Source: Oleidesulfovibrio sp047973035
GTDB taxonomy: Bacteria > Desulfobacterota > Desulfovibrionia > Desulfovibrionales > Desulfovibrionaceae
Length of the DNA: 64,000 nt
Assembly: GCF_047973035.1 (NCBI RefSeq)
Contig: NZ_JBKEBF010000034.1
Span: 1 to 64,000, forward strand
Direction of reading: 5' to 3'
The notes beneath the pieces were generated by a model. It was given only the letters and a program-made list of their open reading frames with translations, was not told the origin of the DNA and searched no databases. The first letter of the stretch is position 1; each line of letters opens with the position of its first letter. The translations under genes and the position numbers were made by a program. Shown one piece after another: positions 44,192 through 53,446 of the stretch.

Positions 44192-46051
44192 ATGCAGACT
44201 ATTTATACCGATTTGCTGTGTGTGGGCGCAGGCCTTGCCGGTGAACGGTGTGCCATTGAAGCGGCGCAGGCCGGATTCGACGTGGTGTGTCTTTCAGTAG
44301 TGCCTGCACGGCGCTCGCATTCCTCTGCGGCGCAGGGCGGTATGCAGGCGGCGCTGGGCAACGCTGTCATGGGAGAAGGCGATTCATCTGATGTCCACTT
44401 TGAGGATACAGTCAAAGGTTCCGACTGGGGATGTGATCAGGAAGTGGCGCGGATGTTTGCCGATACGGCTCCTGTTGAAATGCGCAGGCTGGCGCACTGG
44501 GGAGTGCCGTGGAACCGCGTGGTGGCTGGTACGCATACGTATTACAAGGGCGGCAAGCCCTTTGAGGCAGAAGAGAAAAAAGAAAAGCACGGGCTTATTC
44601 ATTCCCGCGCATTTGGCGGAACGGCGAAATGGCGCACATGTTATGCGGCGGACGGAACCGGACACGCAGTCATGTATACGCTTGATAACCACGCAGCGAA
44701 GCTCGGCATTAACGTACATGACAGGACAGAAGCCATCTCGCTTATTCATGACGGCGAAAACTGCATGGGCGTTATTGCGCGGTGCATGAAATCAGGCGAG
44801 CTGAGGGCATACATCGCCCGCGCCACGTTGATTGCGACCGGCGGCTTCGGGCGCATTTATCGTGCCTCCACCAATGCGGTTATCTGTGACGGAGGCGGAC
44901 TTATCTGCGCGCTGGATACCGGCATTGTTCCGCTGGGCAACATGGAAGCCGTGCAGTTTCATCCCACCGGTATTGTTCCCACAGATATTCTTGTGACCGA
45001 AGGCTGCCGCGGAGACGGCGGCACTTTGCTTGATGCGGACGAATACCGCTTTATGCCTGATTATGAGCCTGAAAAGGCGGAGCTTGCTTCGCGTGATGTT
45101 GTTTCGCGCCGTATGGTGGAGCACATCCGTAAGGGAAAAGGCGTAACAAGTGCCTACGGCGAACACCTGTGGCTGGATATCCGCCATCTGGGTGAAAAGC
45201 ACATACGTACAAAACTGCGCGAAGTGGATGAAATATGCCATTCGTTCCTCGGCATTGATCCGTTGCATCAGCTTATCCCTGTGCGTCCCACGCAGCACTA
45301 TTCCATGGGCGGCGTACGGACAAACAAAGACGGTGCCGCTTACGGGCTTAAAGGGTTGTTCTCCGCCGGTGAGGCTGCCTGCTGGGATATGCACGGCTTT
45401 AACAGGCTGGGGGGCAACTCGCTGGCAGAAACCGTAGTTGCAGGCGGTATCGTCGGCGGAAAGATTGTTGAATTTCTGCAGGGCAACGATGTGCGCTTTG
45501 ATACGGGCCTGATGCGCAGCTGCGCCGCAAAAGATGAAGAGCGTATCGCTGCATTGCGCAACCGTACGAACGGCAATGAAAATGTCTACGCCGTGCGCGA
45601 TGCGATGTTTGATGTGCTGGAAAAGGCTGCCTACGTGTACCGCAACGGCACAGACCTGCAATGGGGCGTGGATACGTTGCTGGAAGTGCATGAGCGGGCT
45701 AAACGCATCGGGTTGCAATCCAACGGGCTGGGCGCCAGCAGCGAATTGTCGCTGGCATTGAAGATGCCCGGCATGGTGCGCCTTGCATTATGCGTCTGTT
45801 ACGGCGCGTTGATGCGTACTGAAAGCCGCGGGTCGCATACCCGTGAGGATTACCCCGCACGAAATGACCGTGACTGGCTTGTACGCACCCTTGCCACATG
45901 GGAAGACGGCGCAGATTTGCCCACGCTGAAATACGAGTCCGCATCGCCGAGTATGGAAATTCCGCCCGGTGACCGGGGCTACGGCGGCGGCAGTATTATT
46001 CCCATGGATGCCCCCGCAGCGGGGGACAATGACGCCACAGGAGGCGCGTAG
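44192..46051 (+). CDS. frdA: Fumarate reductase flavoprotein subunit
   Basis: The 619-residue protein has the FAD-binding GAGLAGERCAIEAAQAG and the RSHSSAAQGGMQA segment, whose His is the covalent FAD attachment site. It also has the catalytic region (QFHPTGI, PTQHYSMGGV) and FNRLGGNSLAE. It reduces fumarate to succinate on the cytoplasmic side, or oxidises succinate in reverse. The start at 44192 has GGAG eight bases upstream; the gap of 145 bases after frdC has no gene. frdB follows two bases after the stop. Confidence 0.97.
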   Translation: MQTIYTDLLCVGAGLAGERCAIEAAQAGFDVVCLSVVPARRSHSSAAQGGMQAALGNAVMGEGDSSDVHFEDTVKGSDWGCDQEVARMFADTAPVEMRRLAHWGVPWNRVVAGTHTYYKGGKPFEAEEKKEKHGLIHSRAFGGTAKWRTCYAADGTGHAVMYTLDNHAAKLGINVHDRTEAISLIHDGENCMGVIARCMKSGELRAYIARATLIATGGFGRIYRASTNAVICDGGGLICALDTGIVPLGNMEAVQFHPTGIVPTDILVTEGCRGDGGTLLDADEYRFMPDYEPEKAELASRDVVSRRMVEHIRKGKGVTSAYGEHLWLDIRHLGEKHIRTKLREVDEICHSFLGIDPLHQLIPVRPTQHYSMGGVRTNKDGAAYGLKGLFSAGEAACWDMHGFNRLGGNSLAETVVAGGIVGGKIVEFLQGNDVRFDTGLMRSCAAKDEERIAALRNRTNGNENVYAVRDAMFDVLEKAAYVYRNGTDLQWGVDTLLEVHERAKRIGLQSNGLGASSELSLALKMPGMVRLALCVCYGALMRTESRGSHTREDYPARNDRDWLVRTLATWEDGADLPTLKYESASPSMEIPPGDRGYGGGSIIPMDAPAAGDNDATGGA

Positions 46052-46053
46052 GC

Positions 46054-46803
46054 ATGAGCAGAACCCTCACTTTGAATATATTCCGTTACAATCCGCACGA
46101 CCCTGCTTCTGAGCCGCATATGGATGCTTTCCGTATTGAAGAAACGGAGTCCATGACGCTGTTTATCGCGCTGAACAGGCTGCGGGAGGAGCAGGATGCG
46201 TCACTGATATTCGACTTCTGCTGCCGTGCCGGTATCTGCGGCGCATGTGCCATGGTTATCAACGGCCGTCCGGGCCTTGCGTGCCATACAAAAACCCGCG
46301 ACCTGCCGGAAGAAATCACATTGCTTCCGTTGCCCGTGTTCAAACTGGTGGGCGACTTGTCCGTCGATACAGGTACATGGTTTCGCCAGATGTATCAGCG
46401 TACGGAGTCTTGGGTGCACACCACCCGCGAGTTTGACCCCGAAAGGCCTGAAGAACGCATGGAAAACGAGGTGGCAAACAAGATTTATGATCTTGAGCGC
46501 TGCATTGAATGCGGCTGCTGTGTTGCAGCCTGCGGCACAGCGCGTATGCGGCCGGAATTTATGGCTGCGGCAGGTCTTGTGCGCGTTGCGCGCTTTGTGG
46601 CTGACCCCCGTGACGAACGTACCGACGAAGAGTATTACGACATTATAGGCAGTGACGAAGGCATATTCGGCTGCATGGGCCTGCTTGCCTGTGAAGATGT
46701 ATGTCCCAAACAGCTGCCGTTACAGGACCAGCTGGGCTTTTTGCGACGTAAAATGGGCATTACCGCGATTAAGCGCCTGTTGCCGTGGACGCGTAAAAAG
46801 TAA
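46054..46803 (+). CDS. frdB: Fumarate reductase iron-sulfur subunit
   Basis: The 249-residue protein has the plant-type [2Fe-2S] motif CCRAGICGACAM with a later Cys (LACHTK), and the ferredoxin motifs CIECGCCVAAC and the C-terminal CMGLLACEDVCP for the [4Fe-4S] and [3Fe-4S] clusters. It carries electrons from FrdC hemes to the FrdA flavin. It is the last gene of frdCAB and is followed by a terminator. Confidence 0.97.
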   Translation: MSRTLTLNIFRYNPHDPASEPHMDAFRIEETESMTLFIALNRLREEQDASLIFDFCCRAGICGACAMVINGRPGLACHTKTRDLPEEITLLPLPVFKLVGDLSVDTGTWFRQMYQRTESWVHTTREFDPERPEERMENEVANKIYDLERCIECGCCVAACGTARMRPEFMAAAGLVRVARFVADPRDERTDEEYYDIIGSDEGIFGCMGLLACEDVCPKQLPLQDQLGFLRRKMGITAIKRLLPWTRKK

Positions 46804-46825
46804 GACGTGCTTATTTGGAAACGAT

Positions 46826-46860
46826 AACGCCCGCCGAGTCATCTCTGCGGGCGTTTTTTT
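46826..46860 (+). terminator. Terminator of frdCAB
   Basis: A perfect 9-bp stem AACGCCCGC / GCGGGCGTT is followed by seven Ts. Confidence 0.94.
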
Positions 46861-46910
46861 GGTGAAACGCGGAGCGATAGCAGACGGCAGCAAGGCCGTG
46901 GTTACGGGCA

Positions 46911-47603
46911 CTATGCAACATCAGTAGACTTTGAAGCCCCCGTAACCCAGCCGGCATAAAGATTGGTCTCGCCTGTGCTCAAGATCGGGTGGAGTACATC
47001 GCATTGCGCTTCAACGTTGTACAGGTGCAGCAGGGTCGCATAGTCTTCGAACCACTTTGTGGCAGCAGAAAACGAATGCACAAGCATTACGGCTTTTGTT
47101 GCATGAAACTGTTGTGCAACGATAAGCGGAGAAGCCATCCTGTGTAGCAGTTGATACCTGATGGTGTCCGGAACCGGCTGTTTCAGGTGCAGAACCGATT
47201 GCAGGTAAGCCAGTCGGTTCTGTTTGCCAGCAGATGAATTAATCTGCCACTCCCGCAGTGTCGGGCCGAAAGGCTCTTCGGCCTTACCTTCCACCATAAT
47301 AACAACAAGTTCTGAATCTGTTCTGGCAAGAACAAACAAGTCATTCTGTGAGGGGGCGATATTGCTTCCGGGCAGAGCTACTTTGTATTCAGGAATGGCC
47401 AGAAGAAGTGTGGCAGAAGCAAGCTCCTCACAGGTGTTCAGCACAGACTGAATTTCAACGGGAAACCCATCGGAATTCTGCCAGCTGTACGCCAGTTCCT
47501 TTGCAGAATAGCCTGTTTTCCAGTGCTTATCAGGCGCAGCAAGCACCTGACGCCAGTCTTCCGGTCCGCTTGAGGGGATTGCGTACTTCGATGAACGTTG
47601 CAT
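46911..47603 (-). CDS. Putative PD-(D/E)XK-fold protein (DUF6946-like)
   Basis: Starting at 47603 (AAGGAG five bases upstream) the 230-residue soluble protein begins MQRSSKYAIP. The core has a pattern fitting a PD-(D/E)XK nuclease: Glu59/60 in a helix, Asp88 in SQNDLFVLA, then Glu105-Gly-Lys107 in VIMVEGKAEEPFG. An N-terminal part with HWKTGYSAKELAYSWQ resembles stand-alone proteins of unknown function often found in accessory regions. Activity on nucleic acid is inference. The next gene upstream on the same strand is the membrane AlbA_2 protein, 142 bases away. Confidence 0.7.
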   Translation of the reverse strand: MQRSSKYAIPSSGPEDWRQVLAAPDKHWKTGYSAKELAYSWQNSDGFPVEIQSVLNTCEELASATLLLAIPEYKVALPGSNIAPSQNDLFVLARTDSELVVIMVEGKAEEPFGPTLREWQINSSAGKQNRLAYLQSVLHLKQPVPDTIRYQLLHRMASPLIVAQQFHATKAVMLVHSFSAATKWFEDYATLLHLYNVEAQCDVLHPILSTGETNLYAGWVTGASKSTDVA

Positions 47604-47745
47604 GGGAGCTCCTTTGGACAGAAACAACAATCATAAATCATGAGCCCGTTACAGGCCGTTGGTTTGTGGTTGATGATATGACAAAGGAGGCGAAGATTCC
47701 TTTTGCTCACCCATGCCTCGGGCGTGGTATCCGGTAATTATCACA

Positions 47746-49272
47746 CTACAAAAACTTTTTACTGAATTGCCAGAACTCGCTGATTGTCAGCTGTCTGTTA
47801 CCCGGTCCCTGCCGGACAAAGCAGTATTCGTCTTCTTTGTGCTTAAGAAACGCCGGTTCCACTGCCTGCCGGCAAACGGCGGCCAGTATTGTTTTGCCGT
47901 TTATGGTCACGGCGTGCATGCTGATGTCGTTGATGTGGCGAATGCCGATGTGGTCTGCCACAAGATTGCTCAGATGTCGCAGGGCATGATCATCGTTGTT
48001 GAATTTGTCCTGCGCTATGCCCAGAACCTCGCCGTCATCATTCACACCGATAAGCAGCGTTCCGCCTGCCGTATTCAGAAAAGCCGTGATTCCTTTGAGC
48101 GAAGCAAGCTCGATGTTTTTGTCATTTTTTTCGCTTTTCAGGTTAAAGCGCAGAGTGGATTTGAATTCCACATGGTCACCTTCGCCCTGACGCAGCAGTT
48201 TGCCGATTTGCGAATTGGAAAGCGGTTTATTGGGCTTGTATGCTCTGCGGGTTCTACCGGCATGCAGAGCATATGCGGTGATTATGATGAAAAGAGTCGC
48301 AAGCAGTACCGCTGTTCCTGCAAGAAAGCGGGTATCCCGTAACAGCAGAGAAAGCAGATTCACATCGCGTGACAAAAGCGTAATGGCAAAGCCGGAAGAT
48401 TGCGAAGAAATGAACGTTTCGGCAGTAACTCCGTAGCCACCGTCACGATGTTTGGTAATGGACTCCAGCGTAAGCCTTTCATCATCGGCATTGGCTTTTT
48501 CCAGATCTGCAATGAAGCCGCCACTAATGGCAATGACGTTGTCATTTACAGAGATGACGGCTTCTGCATGCGGAAAAAACTGCACCAGATTTTTAGCCAG
48601 ACTTTCAGGCGTATACAGTAAAAACGCTGTGCTGCCGCCGGCATTGGCAATCATATACACAAGGCGGCCGTTTGCCATTTCCGGCGTTACATCCAGCAAG
48701 GTAAGTGCAGGCGCCACTTCCATGGATGTTATAATATGGGAACGCAGCCAGCGTGTAAGTTCTGGATCAAGATTTTCCGACAGAGTTTTTGCAGGAGCTT
48801 TCGGGGCAGTTCTTGTGGAGTTGCCGGAGGTTGTGCCCGATGCGGGCAACGGCAGGGGGGAACCAGATGCCTTTTGGGTACCGATGAGCGAGATAGACTC
48901 GCTTGATGCGTTGTGTGATTGCGCGTCTGCTTCAGACAGTGCAGGGATGTTTGCTCTGCGGCCTGTCAATGAGTCAAAATATACGCCTTTTCCGTCCGGC
49001 TTGAAAACGGCAACACCCGTGGCACCGCTGGTCCGCATAGCTTCGCGGAACACTTCAGATTCTGCCGCACCGTCAAGTTTGGTATTATCAGCCAGAAGCG
49101 CCGTCATCCGCGCTCTGGTATCCAGCAAAGACTGGCGGGTTGCATCTACAAAAAAATCAACAGCGATGCCGGTGATAAGCCTGCCGACAATAGCCGTATT
49201 GAAAACGATAAAAAGCAGCACTGCGAGCAGGGTAGCCGCGATGACTGCATAAGCTGTTTTAGGTATGCGCAT
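47746..49272 (-). CDS. Membrane-anchored protein with extracytoplasmic sensor and Schlafen AlbA_2 domain
   Basis: The 508-residue protein starting MRIPKTAYAV has membrane helices at about 8-30 and 316-337, enclosing some 285 residues outside the membrane. These contain a PDC/Cache-like region (VAVFKPDGKGVYFDSLTGRR) split by a Ser/Pro/Thr-rich stretch. The cytoplasmic end (about 362-490) is a Schlafen AlbA_2 domain: EGDHVEFKSTLRF, ELASLKGITAFLNTAGGTLL and IGVNDDGEVLGI. AlbA_2 domains bind or act on nucleic acids; here there is no kinase or cyclase output, so it may be a one-component transmembrane receptor. The ATG at 49272 lacks a strong ribosome binding site but fits the signal-anchor. Confidence 0.8.
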   Translation of the reverse strand: MRIPKTAYAVIAATLLAVLLFIVFNTAIVGRLITGIAVDFFVDATRQSLLDTRARMTALLADNTKLDGAAESEVFREAMRTSGATGVAVFKPDGKGVYFDSLTGRRANIPALSEADAQSHNASSESISLIGTQKASGSPLPLPASGTTSGNSTRTAPKAPAKTLSENLDPELTRWLRSHIITSMEVAPALTLLDVTPEMANGRLVYMIANAGGSTAFLLYTPESLAKNLVQFFPHAEAVISVNDNVIAISGGFIADLEKANADDERLTLESITKHRDGGYGVTAETFISSQSSGFAITLLSRDVNLLSLLLRDTRFLAGTAVLLATLFIIITAYALHAGRTRRAYKPNKPLSNSQIGKLLRQGEGDHVEFKSTLRFNLKSEKNDKNIELASLKGITAFLNTAGGTLLIGVNDDGEVLGIAQDKFNNDDHALRHLSNLVADHIGIRHINDISMHAVTINGKTILAAVCRQAVEPAFLKHKEDEYCFVRQGPGNRQLTISEFWQFSKKFL

Positions 49273-49519
49273 GCAGGGATGATACAATAACAGCTCTGGC
49301 AGTGCCAGACTTTTGCTGCAATGCGCTGCAAGTATGAAATTTTGCACATAAAACGTAATAACGCTTTGCACTGGCGTGCAGCTTGTTGCAGGCGTGTGGA
49401 GATGATACGGTAAACAGTGAATATTTTTGCGGGGAAGAATATTTTGCTGTTGTGCGTTAATCTGTCCGGTTGCGATAATAGTACCCCCTGCCGGACGTGA
49501 CCTGATTGCAGGAGCTGCC

Positions 49520-50611
49520 ATGACATTTGTTTTACCCGATTACCAACTGCCGGATTTTTTGCTTCCTCTGTTCGCCGGTGCGCCGCTGGCGCGATTTGAA
49601 CCCTGCCCTGCAGACGGAGTTGCTCCGGCAGATTACCATGCCACGTCTATTTTTCCTGAGTATGTGCACGTGCGGCAGGAACACTGGGAGCTGGTGCGCA
49701 ATTCGCGCATGGACTGCGTAATCAGAAAAACAAATGGCGGTTTGCTGGAAGTTACCGAATTTCGCAGGCTGCAAAAGGGTGATCCCGTAGCGGTGGGCCG
49801 CGGAGAGCGGGGCGAAGACGGTATTTATTTACATACGTCCGGCTTTGAGCCTGCCCGCGAATGCGATGGCGAGGCCTTTGCCTTTCGCACCGGAACAAGC
49901 CGCGAAACTTCGTTTTCCATTGCTTACGACACCCTGTACGACATCATGCGCCACGATAAAGAGCATGGGCGCATCATCTGGGTGGCGGGCCCTGCTGTTG
50001 TGTTTGATTCCGATGCGCGAAAGGCGTTTTGCGAACTGATAGACAAAGGTTACGTGCACGGATTGCTGGCGGGCAATGCTCTGGCTACGCACGATCTGGA
50101 AGGAGCCTTGTTCAATACTGCTCTCGGGCAGGGTATATATGACAAAAAGCAAGCCAGACTGGGCCATTACCATCATCTTGATGCGCTGAATACGTTGCGG
50201 GCAAAGGGATCGATCAAGCAGGCTGTGCAGGATGGGCTGGTGCGCGACGGGGTAATGCATGCGCTGACTCGTAATGATGTCCCCTATGTGCTGGCAGGCT
50301 CCATCCGCGATGACGGACCCCTGCGCGAGGTGCAGGCTGATGTGTACAAGGCGCAGGACGCCATGCGTATGCTTGCGGGCGGGGCAACTACAGTTGTGGC
50401 GCTGGCAACGCAGTTGCATACCATTGCGACAGGCAACATGACTCCGTCATATCAGGTTATGGAAGACGGAACAGTTCGGCCTGTTTACTTTTTTATTGTG
50501 GATATGTCGGAGTTTGCTGCGGGCAAGCTGGCAGACAGAGGCTCATTGACTGCTCATGCCATTCTGACAAACGTGCAGGATTTTATGGTGAATCTGAACA
50601 GGGCACTGTAG
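49520..50611 (+). CDS. Archaeal-type ornithine cyclodeaminase-like (TIGR00300) protein without the N-terminal domain
   Basis: The 363-residue protein matches the C-terminal portion of the LOR/SDH-domain ornithine cyclodeaminase / ArgZ-AgrE group: YHATSIFPEYVHVRQ, NSRMDCVIRK, RLQKGDPVAVG, VAGPAVVFDS, LLAGNALATHDLEGALF, GSIRDDGPLREV and ATGNMTP. That group works on arginine or ornithine. The usual N-terminal LOR/SDH domain of about 100 residues is missing here, with AGGAG six bases before the ATG, so the short form is probably genuine. The exact reaction is uncertain. It is divergent from the AlbA_2 gene. Confidence 0.75.
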   Translation: MTFVLPDYQLPDFLLPLFAGAPLARFEPCPADGVAPADYHATSIFPEYVHVRQEHWELVRNSRMDCVIRKTNGGLLEVTEFRRLQKGDPVAVGRGERGEDGIYLHTSGFEPARECDGEAFAFRTGTSRETSFSIAYDTLYDIMRHDKEHGRIIWVAGPAVVFDSDARKAFCELIDKGYVHGLLAGNALATHDLEGALFNTALGQGIYDKKQARLGHYHHLDALNTLRAKGSIKQAVQDGLVRDGVMHALTRNDVPYVLAGSIRDDGPLREVQADVYKAQDAMRMLAGGATTVVALATQLHTIATGNMTPSYQVMEDGTVRPVYFFIVDMSEFAAGKLADRGSLTAHAILTNVQDFMVNLNRAL

Positions 50612-50869
50612 GGGGGCAGATAAAGTCAATAGTCAGTGTAAAAAACATCGCAACAAGCAGCAGGCTGCCGGTATTTCTGCAGCAGAACAGAGATGCTGCG
50701 GTAATGTAAGCTGATGCCCGCAAGCGGGATTGTCAGCACTCTTGGCATGATGTGCAGATGTGTGCCGTCGGGTTGCTGGCATATTTTAAGATTTCTGAGT
50801 GTGACAAGGCAAGTACGGTCGCTGACTTCAGCTCTGGTGTGTCTGAGCGGGGTATTGGGCCGGATGGTG

Positions 50870-53215
50870 CTACCCTTGGCGCAGCATTTTGCGACCCCAG
50901 TAAGCCTGCCCCAGTGAAATGCAGGCATCATTGGGAGGCAGTTCGCGGTGCACCAGCACTTCCAGCCCGTATTGGCGAAGTAGTTCGGGCAGTTCTTTGC
51001 AGAAAGTGCGGTTCTGCATGACTCCGCCGGAAAGCCCTACGGTGTTTACTCCCATAACGGCGGCAACGCCGTAGGTCATTTCTGTCAGGCCGTACATAAG
51101 GCCAAGGTGGAATTTACGGCTGATTACGCCTGCGGGTACTCCGTTCTGCCAGTCTGCGTATGCTGCAAGAAACAGCGTATGCGTATCCAGTACCAGCGGT
51201 TGTGCATCGGTCAGCATGGGGCAGGGGTAGGGTTCGGTAATGCTCATATCCTGCACGTATTCCAGCATGATCGCGGCCTGCCCTTCGTAGGTTACATTCA
51301 GGCAAAGTCCCAACATGGCGGAAACGGCGTCAAACAGCCTGCCGCAGCTGCTGGTCAGCGGAGAGTTGAGGTTGCGTTCAAGTACCTGCGGCAGTACCCG
51401 CGAGGCATCTTTGAATTGTTCCTGCCACGGCCACGTTTTTTCCAGCGGCTCAAATACACCGCTCATCCACAACAGCCCCTGCGCTATACGCCATGGTTCG
51501 CGAATGGCCGCTTCGCCGCCGGGCAGCATGAGGGGCGCAAGATGCCCCAGCCGTTCCTGTTCCAGATCTTCTGTATCTGCGTACAACAGCTCGCCGCCCC
51601 AGATGGTGCCGTCTTCACCGTACCCTGTGCCGTCCAGGGCAAGCCCCAGTGCTGCTCCTTGGTGTCTGTTTTCTGCCAACACGCTGTAAATATGAGCAAA
51701 GTGGTGTTGCAGACTCAGTACCGGAACAGCATCCCGTTTGCTGCGTCCGTCGGCATAGGTAGTTGAAAGATAATCAGGGTGCAGGTCGCGGATAATGGCT
51801 TCAGGCTCCACCTCCAGCACCGATTGCAGGTGTCTGGCTATTTCACGGTAGAATCCGTAGGTTTCGAGGTTTTGCAAATCACCTATATGCTGGCTGACAA
51901 AAGCCTGATCGCCGCGTGTGAAGCATAACGTGCTTTTAAGCTCCGGCCCTGTGGCCATGACGCAAGGGCCTTCTTCTGCCAGAAAAATCGGTCGCGGAGT
52001 ATAGCCGCGGGCACGGCGCAGGAATTGCGGCTCGCCGGAATCAGGGTTGACGCGTGTGACAGAATCATCGGTACGTATGAGGATGTCGCGGTTGTGCAGC
52101 AAAAATACGTCCGCAATGGTATGCAGCCGCATAAGCGCTTCGCGGTTTCCCAGACTGATAGGTTCGCTGCTGAGGTTGCCGGAGGTCATAACCAGCGCGG
52201 TTATGCCGTCCTGCGGGATGATGTCCTGATACAGATGAAAAAGAACATGGTGCAGCGGCGTGTACGGCAGCATCAGGCCCACATAGGCCGTGTCGGGGCT
52301 GACAAGCGGCGAAAGGGCCGTTCCCTGATCAGCTTCAGGGCGCAGCTTGCACAGTACGATGGGGCGTTCGATTGATTGCAGCAGGGCGGCTTCGGCGTTG
52401 GTGATATCTGCAAGCTGCCGGGCTGTTTCAATGTTTGCCACCATGACTGCCAGTGGTTTGCCGGGGCGTTTTTTACGACTGCGCAGTCTGGCTACGGCGT
52501 CATGGTTGGTGGCATCGCATGCCAGATGAAATCCCCCCAGCCCTTTGATGGCTGCTATGTTGCCTTTTGCCAGTGCCCGTGCCGTCTGTCCGATAGCTTC
52601 GGTATCGCGCGCCAGCTCGGTGCCGTCCGGTGCTGTCAGCCATACATGGGGGCCGCATATGGGGCAGGCGTTGGGCTGGGCATGAAAACGCCTGTCCATA
52701 GGGTTTTCGTACTCTGCACGGCAATGCTCGCACAGGGGAAAACACGCCATGGACGTTTTATCTCTGTCGTAGGGGATGGAGCGGGTGATGGTGTAGCGGG
52801 GGCCGCAGTTGGTGCAGTTAGTGAAGGGGTACAGGTAGCGCCTGTCCGTTGAGTTGAACATGTCGTTCAGGCAGTCAGCACAGGTGGAGACATCCGCACT
52901 GATAAGCACATTTTGCCCGTCGCCGCCTTCGCTGGAAATGATGATGAATTTTGTCTCGCCATCTACTGACGGGATATCTTCTTCCGTACGGGAAACCACT
53001 CTGGCAAGAGGCGGCAGCTTGTCTGTAAGGTCAATACCGAAAGCTTCCACTGCGGCGGGCGAACCCTGCGCTTCGATGAAGACACCCCGGGAAGTATTGG
53101 CGACAGTACCGGTGATGCTGTTGTCGTGCGCAATGCGAAAGACAAACGGCCGGAATCCGACTCCCTGAACCTGCCCCGCGATGACGTATTTTCTGCGTAC
53201 TGCTGCTACAGACAT
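50870..53215 (-). CDS. hypF: Carbamoyltransferase HypF, [NiFe]-hydrogenase maturation
   Basis: The 781-residue protein has all HypF parts: acylphosphatase domain (about 5-95, VQGVGFRPFVFRIAH), two zinc fingers (CADC-CTNC and CEHC-CPIC), a YrdC domain (about 200-385) and a Kae1-like domain with HHFAHIYSV and ALDGTGYGEDGTIWGGE. HypF makes the thiocarbamate donor on HypE from carbamoyl phosphate and ATP for the CN ligands of the [NiFe] site. No other hyp or hydrogenase gene is in the window. The 50612-50869 gap after its stop holds no gene. Confidence 0.97.
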   Translation of the reverse strand: MSVAAVRRKYVIAGQVQGVGFRPFVFRIAHDNSITGTVANTSRGVFIEAQGSPAAVEAFGIDLTDKLPPLARVVSRTEEDIPSVDGETKFIIISSEGGDGQNVLISADVSTCADCLNDMFNSTDRRYLYPFTNCTNCGPRYTITRSIPYDRDKTSMACFPLCEHCRAEYENPMDRRFHAQPNACPICGPHVWLTAPDGTELARDTEAIGQTARALAKGNIAAIKGLGGFHLACDATNHDAVARLRSRKKRPGKPLAVMVANIETARQLADITNAEAALLQSIERPIVLCKLRPEADQGTALSPLVSPDTAYVGLMLPYTPLHHVLFHLYQDIIPQDGITALVMTSGNLSSEPISLGNREALMRLHTIADVFLLHNRDILIRTDDSVTRVNPDSGEPQFLRRARGYTPRPIFLAEEGPCVMATGPELKSTLCFTRGDQAFVSQHIGDLQNLETYGFYREIARHLQSVLEVEPEAIIRDLHPDYLSTTYADGRSKRDAVPVLSLQHHFAHIYSVLAENRHQGAALGLALDGTGYGEDGTIWGGELLYADTEDLEQERLGHLAPLMLPGGEAAIREPWRIAQGLLWMSGVFEPLEKTWPWQEQFKDASRVLPQVLERNLNSPLTSSCGRLFDAVSAMLGLCLNVTYEGQAAIMLEYVQDMSITEPYPCPMLTDAQPLVLDTHTLFLAAYADWQNGVPAGVISRKFHLGLMYGLTEMTYGVAAVMGVNTVGLSGGVMQNRTFCKELPELLRQYGLEVLVHRELPPNDACISLGQAYWGRKMLRQG

Positions 53216-53365
53216 GCATAATCAATAACGTATTCCTTACTCGGGGGAAAGAGTTTGCTGCGATGATTCGGTGTTTTTAATGTGTTGCTCTCTTTTTGTG
53301 ATGCGGATATCTTGTGCGCGTTTGCAACGGCAGAAGCCCTGTCGGGGAGTATGGGCATCATTTCC

Positions 53366-53394
53366 TTGAACTACCGTCCACTCTTGTATAGTTC
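53366..53394 (+). promoter_or_regulatory. Possible promoter/operator of the XRE-cupin operon
   Basis: TTGAAC (53366-53371) and TATAGT (53387-53392) resemble promoter boxes with a short 15-base spacer. They overlap an inverted repeat, GAACTA (53368-53373) and TAGTTC (53389-53394), 53 bases before the start codon. It could be an operator for the regulator encoded next. Confidence 0.4.
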
Positions 53395-53446
53395 TGTAGG
53401 GTGCATCCGCCAAGGATAGCAAAAGGTACCAAATAGGAGCAGAAAC

